Source: Pseudomonadota bacterium
GTDB lineage: Bacteria; Pseudomonadota; Gammaproteobacteria; Burkholderiales; Burkholderiaceae_C
Direction of reading: 5' to 3'
Assembly: GCA_023460715.1 (NCBI GenBank)
Contig: JAEWPH010000038.1
Coordinates: forward strand, 1 to 52,602
Length of the DNA stretch: 52,602 nucleotides
Shown here: one piece after another, positions 51,169 through 52,602 of the stretch
Layout of the letters: every line of letters begins with the position of its first letter
How positions within the stretch are numbered: position 1 is the stretch's first letter
Program-made: the position numbers and the translations under genes
Notes under the pieces: model-generated
Told to the model about the DNA's origin: nothing
Databases searched by the model: none
Seen by the model: only the letters and a program-made list of their open reading frames with translations

Positions 51169-52602
51169 ATGAACACGTCTGCCGCCTCCGTCGTCCATCC
51201 GTCCTCCGGCACCGCCGGTTCCCTCGATCTGGGCATTGCCGGCATGACCTGCGCCAGCTGCTCGGGCCGCGTGGAGCGTGCGCTGCGCAAGGTGCCGGGC
51301 GTGCAGGACGCGACGGTGAATCTGGCGACCGAGCGCGCGCATGTGGCCTATGCCGCACCGGCGGGCGAGTCGGCCGCGCAGATGGAAGCCCTCCTGCGCC
51401 GGGCGGTACGCAATGCGGGCTACGAGCCGCGCTCGCTGCAGGAGCAGGAAGCGGGCGCGGAGCAGGCGTCGCCCTGGGCGGGCTTTCTGCCGGTGGCGAT
51501 CGGGCTGGCGCTGTCGGCGCCGCTGGTGCTGCCCATGCTGGGGGATCTGTTCGGCCGGCACTGGATGCTGCCCGCATGGCTGCAGTTCGTGCTGGCGACA
51601 CCGGTGCAGTTCATTCTGGGCGCGCGCTTCTACCGGGCCGGATGGCACGCCGCGCGGGCGCTGGCGGGCAACATGGATCTGCTGGTGGCCATCGGCACCA
51701 GCGCAGGCTACGGGCTGTCGGTCTGGCTGTGGCTCACGGCGCAGCCGGGGCACGCGCCGCACCTGTACTTCGAGGCCTCGGCGGTGGTCATCACCCTGGT
51801 GCTGCTGGGCAAGTGGCTGGAGGCGCGCGCCAAGCGCCAGACCACCACCGCCATCCGCGCGCTGCATGCGCTGCGGCCCGACGTGGCGCACCTGATCGGC
51901 CGCGATGGCGAAGTGGATGTGCCCGTGGCCGAGGTGATGGCCGGCGACCGCATCGTGGTGCGGCCCGGCGAGCGCATTCCCGTGGACGGCACGGTGCTGG
52001 AAGGGCACACGCAGGTGGACGAATCCATGCTGACGGGCGAGCCCCTGCCCGTGCCGCGCGAGCCCGGCGGGGCGCTGACGGGCGGCTCCATCAACGGCGA
52101 TGGCCGCGTGGTGGTGCAGGTCACGGCCGTGGGCAGCGAGACGGTGCTGGCGCGCATCATCCGGCTGGTGGAGGACGCTCAGTCGGCCAAGGCGCCCATC
52201 CAGCGGCTGGTAGACCGTGTCTCGGCCGTCTTCGTGCCGGTGGTGTTGCTGATCGCGCTGTGCACGCTGCTGGGCTGGTGGTGGGCCGGCGCGGGCATGG
52301 AGGCTGCGCTGATCCATGCCGTGGCGGTGCTGGTGATCGCCTGCCCCTGCGCGCTGGGCCTGGCCACGCCCGCCGCCATCATGGCCGGCACGGGCGTGGC
52401 GGCCCGGCACGGCATTCTCATCAAGGATGCCGAGGCGCTGGAGCGTGCCCACCGCGTGGACACGGTGGCGTTCGACAAGACGGGCACGCTCACCGTGGGC
52501 CGCCCGCGTCTGGCGGCGTTCGATGTGGCGCCGGGCCAGGACGAAGCTGCCGTGCTGGCCGCCGTGGCCGGCGTGCAGAGCGGCAGCGAGCACCCCCTGG
52601 CC
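51169..52602 (+). CDS. copA: Cu(I)-exporting P1B-type ATPase CopA (partial, 3' end outside window)
   Basis: The first 478 residues of a copper-translocating ATPase. It has one N-terminal HMA domain with MTCASC near residue 27, the actuator motif MLTGEPLPV, the CPC transport motif ([15 protein letters not shown], near 391) and the phosphorylation site [11 protein letters not shown] (Asp near 436). Membrane helices flank these as expected. The start is ATG 51169; an in-frame ATG at 51157 falls inside the predicted -10 element and is therefore unlikely. No stop occurs before base 52602. It is divergent from copZ-cueR. Confidence 0.95.
   Translation, partial: MNTSAASVVHPSSGTAGSLDLGIAGMTCASCSGRVERALRKVPGVQDATVNLATERAHVAYAAPAGESAAQMEALLRRAVRNAGYEPRSLQEQEAGAEQASPWAGFLPVAIGLALSAPLVLPMLGDLFGRHWMLPAWLQFVLATPVQFILGARFYRAGWHAARALAGNMDLLVAIGTSAGYGLSVWLWLTAQPGHAPHLYFEASAVVITLVLLGKWLEARAKRQTTTAIRALHALRPDVAHLIGRDGEVDVPVAEVMAGDRIVVRPGERIPVDGTVLEGHTQVDESMLTGEPLPVPREPGGALTGGSINGDGRVVVQVTAVGSETVLARIIRLVEDAQSAKAPIQRLVDRVSAVFVPVVLLIALCTLLGWWWAGAGMEAALIHAVAVLVIACPCALGLATPAAIMAGTGVAARHGILIKDAEALERAHRVDTVAFDKTGTLTVGRPRLAAFDVAPGQDEAAVLAAVAGVQSGSEHPLA

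Noticed and set aside
51148..52593. 481-codon minus-strand ORF opposite copA
   Set aside because: Plus-strand CopA motifs (MTCASC, CPC, DKTGT) are unambiguous; the opposite frame is His/Arg/Gln-rich noise.

Overview
This is a GC-rich chromosomal segment from a beta-proteobacterium, most likely a member of the Comamonadaceae (Acidovorax-like). The evidence is the order yidC-yidD-rnpA-rpmH / dnaA-dnaN-gyrB without recF, a short H-NS protein of the beta-proteobacterial type, DUF3297 and DUF4148 genes, and a strong C/G bias at third codon positions. These are family-level impressions from reading, not search results. No tRNA, rRNA, CRISPR array, IS element or prophage was seen.

Layout. 1-7 kb: the minus-strand rpmH-rnpA-yidD-yidC operon diverges from dnaA-dnaN-gyrB, with a DnaA-box promoter in front of dnaA. 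7-22 kb: mostly single housekeeping and stress genes (secreted nuclease, YkgJ-like protein, acylphosphatase, ferredoxin, REC-GGDEF protein, two OsmC proteins, homoserine dehydrogenase, MocR regulator, DinG helicase, PhnA, PNPOx-like protein, DEDDh exonuclease, VOC protein). 22-31.9 kb: leuA, a di-haem cytochrome c, an NlpC/P60 lipoprotein, aroG, a 1525-residue GAF/PAS-GGDEF-EAL protein and H-NS. 31.9-33.1 kb: a 1.2-kb gene-free stretch that looks like a replication origin. 33-41.8 kb: pagL, an LTXXQ/Spy-like protein, rdgC, membrane proteins, a SpmAB fusion, GNAT, thiolase and a crotonase. 41.8-50.2 kb: a type I restriction-modification island. 50.4 kb to the end: the copper operons copZ-cueR and copA (copA runs off the window).

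Most notable observations. (1) The gene-free stretch holds two copies of a bacterial origin-unwinding module: an AT-rich tract, a TAG trinucleotide array, a 14-nt GC-rich spacer and a DnaA box, then a second DnaA box 119 nt later. The copies have identical internal spacing and lie exactly 620 nt apart, about 30 kb from dnaA. (2) HsdS of the type I system carries a C-terminal SocA/Panacea-like (antitoxin-type) domain, and beside it an AlbA_2/HATPase gene is interrupted by one in-frame stop. (3) Homoserine dehydrogenase is preceded by a Thr/Ile leader peptide (MITTITTAAT) and a terminator, the layout of a thr attenuator. (4) leuA is preceded by a short ORF with four rare CTA leucine codons and switchable hairpins. 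(5) Two divergent CueR-type promoters share 23 of 31 positions, and copA is predicted to be leaderless. (6) A family of intergenic palindromes built on TTGATAGCTGC...GCGCTTA recurs across the window.

Functional links: the replication genes and the candidate origin share one neighbourhood; the amino-acid genes hom and leuA each appear to have their own attenuator; the restriction island is inserted between the copper genes and a CoA-thioester (thiolase/crotonase) operon, with hsdR ending 10 nt before the crotonase start.
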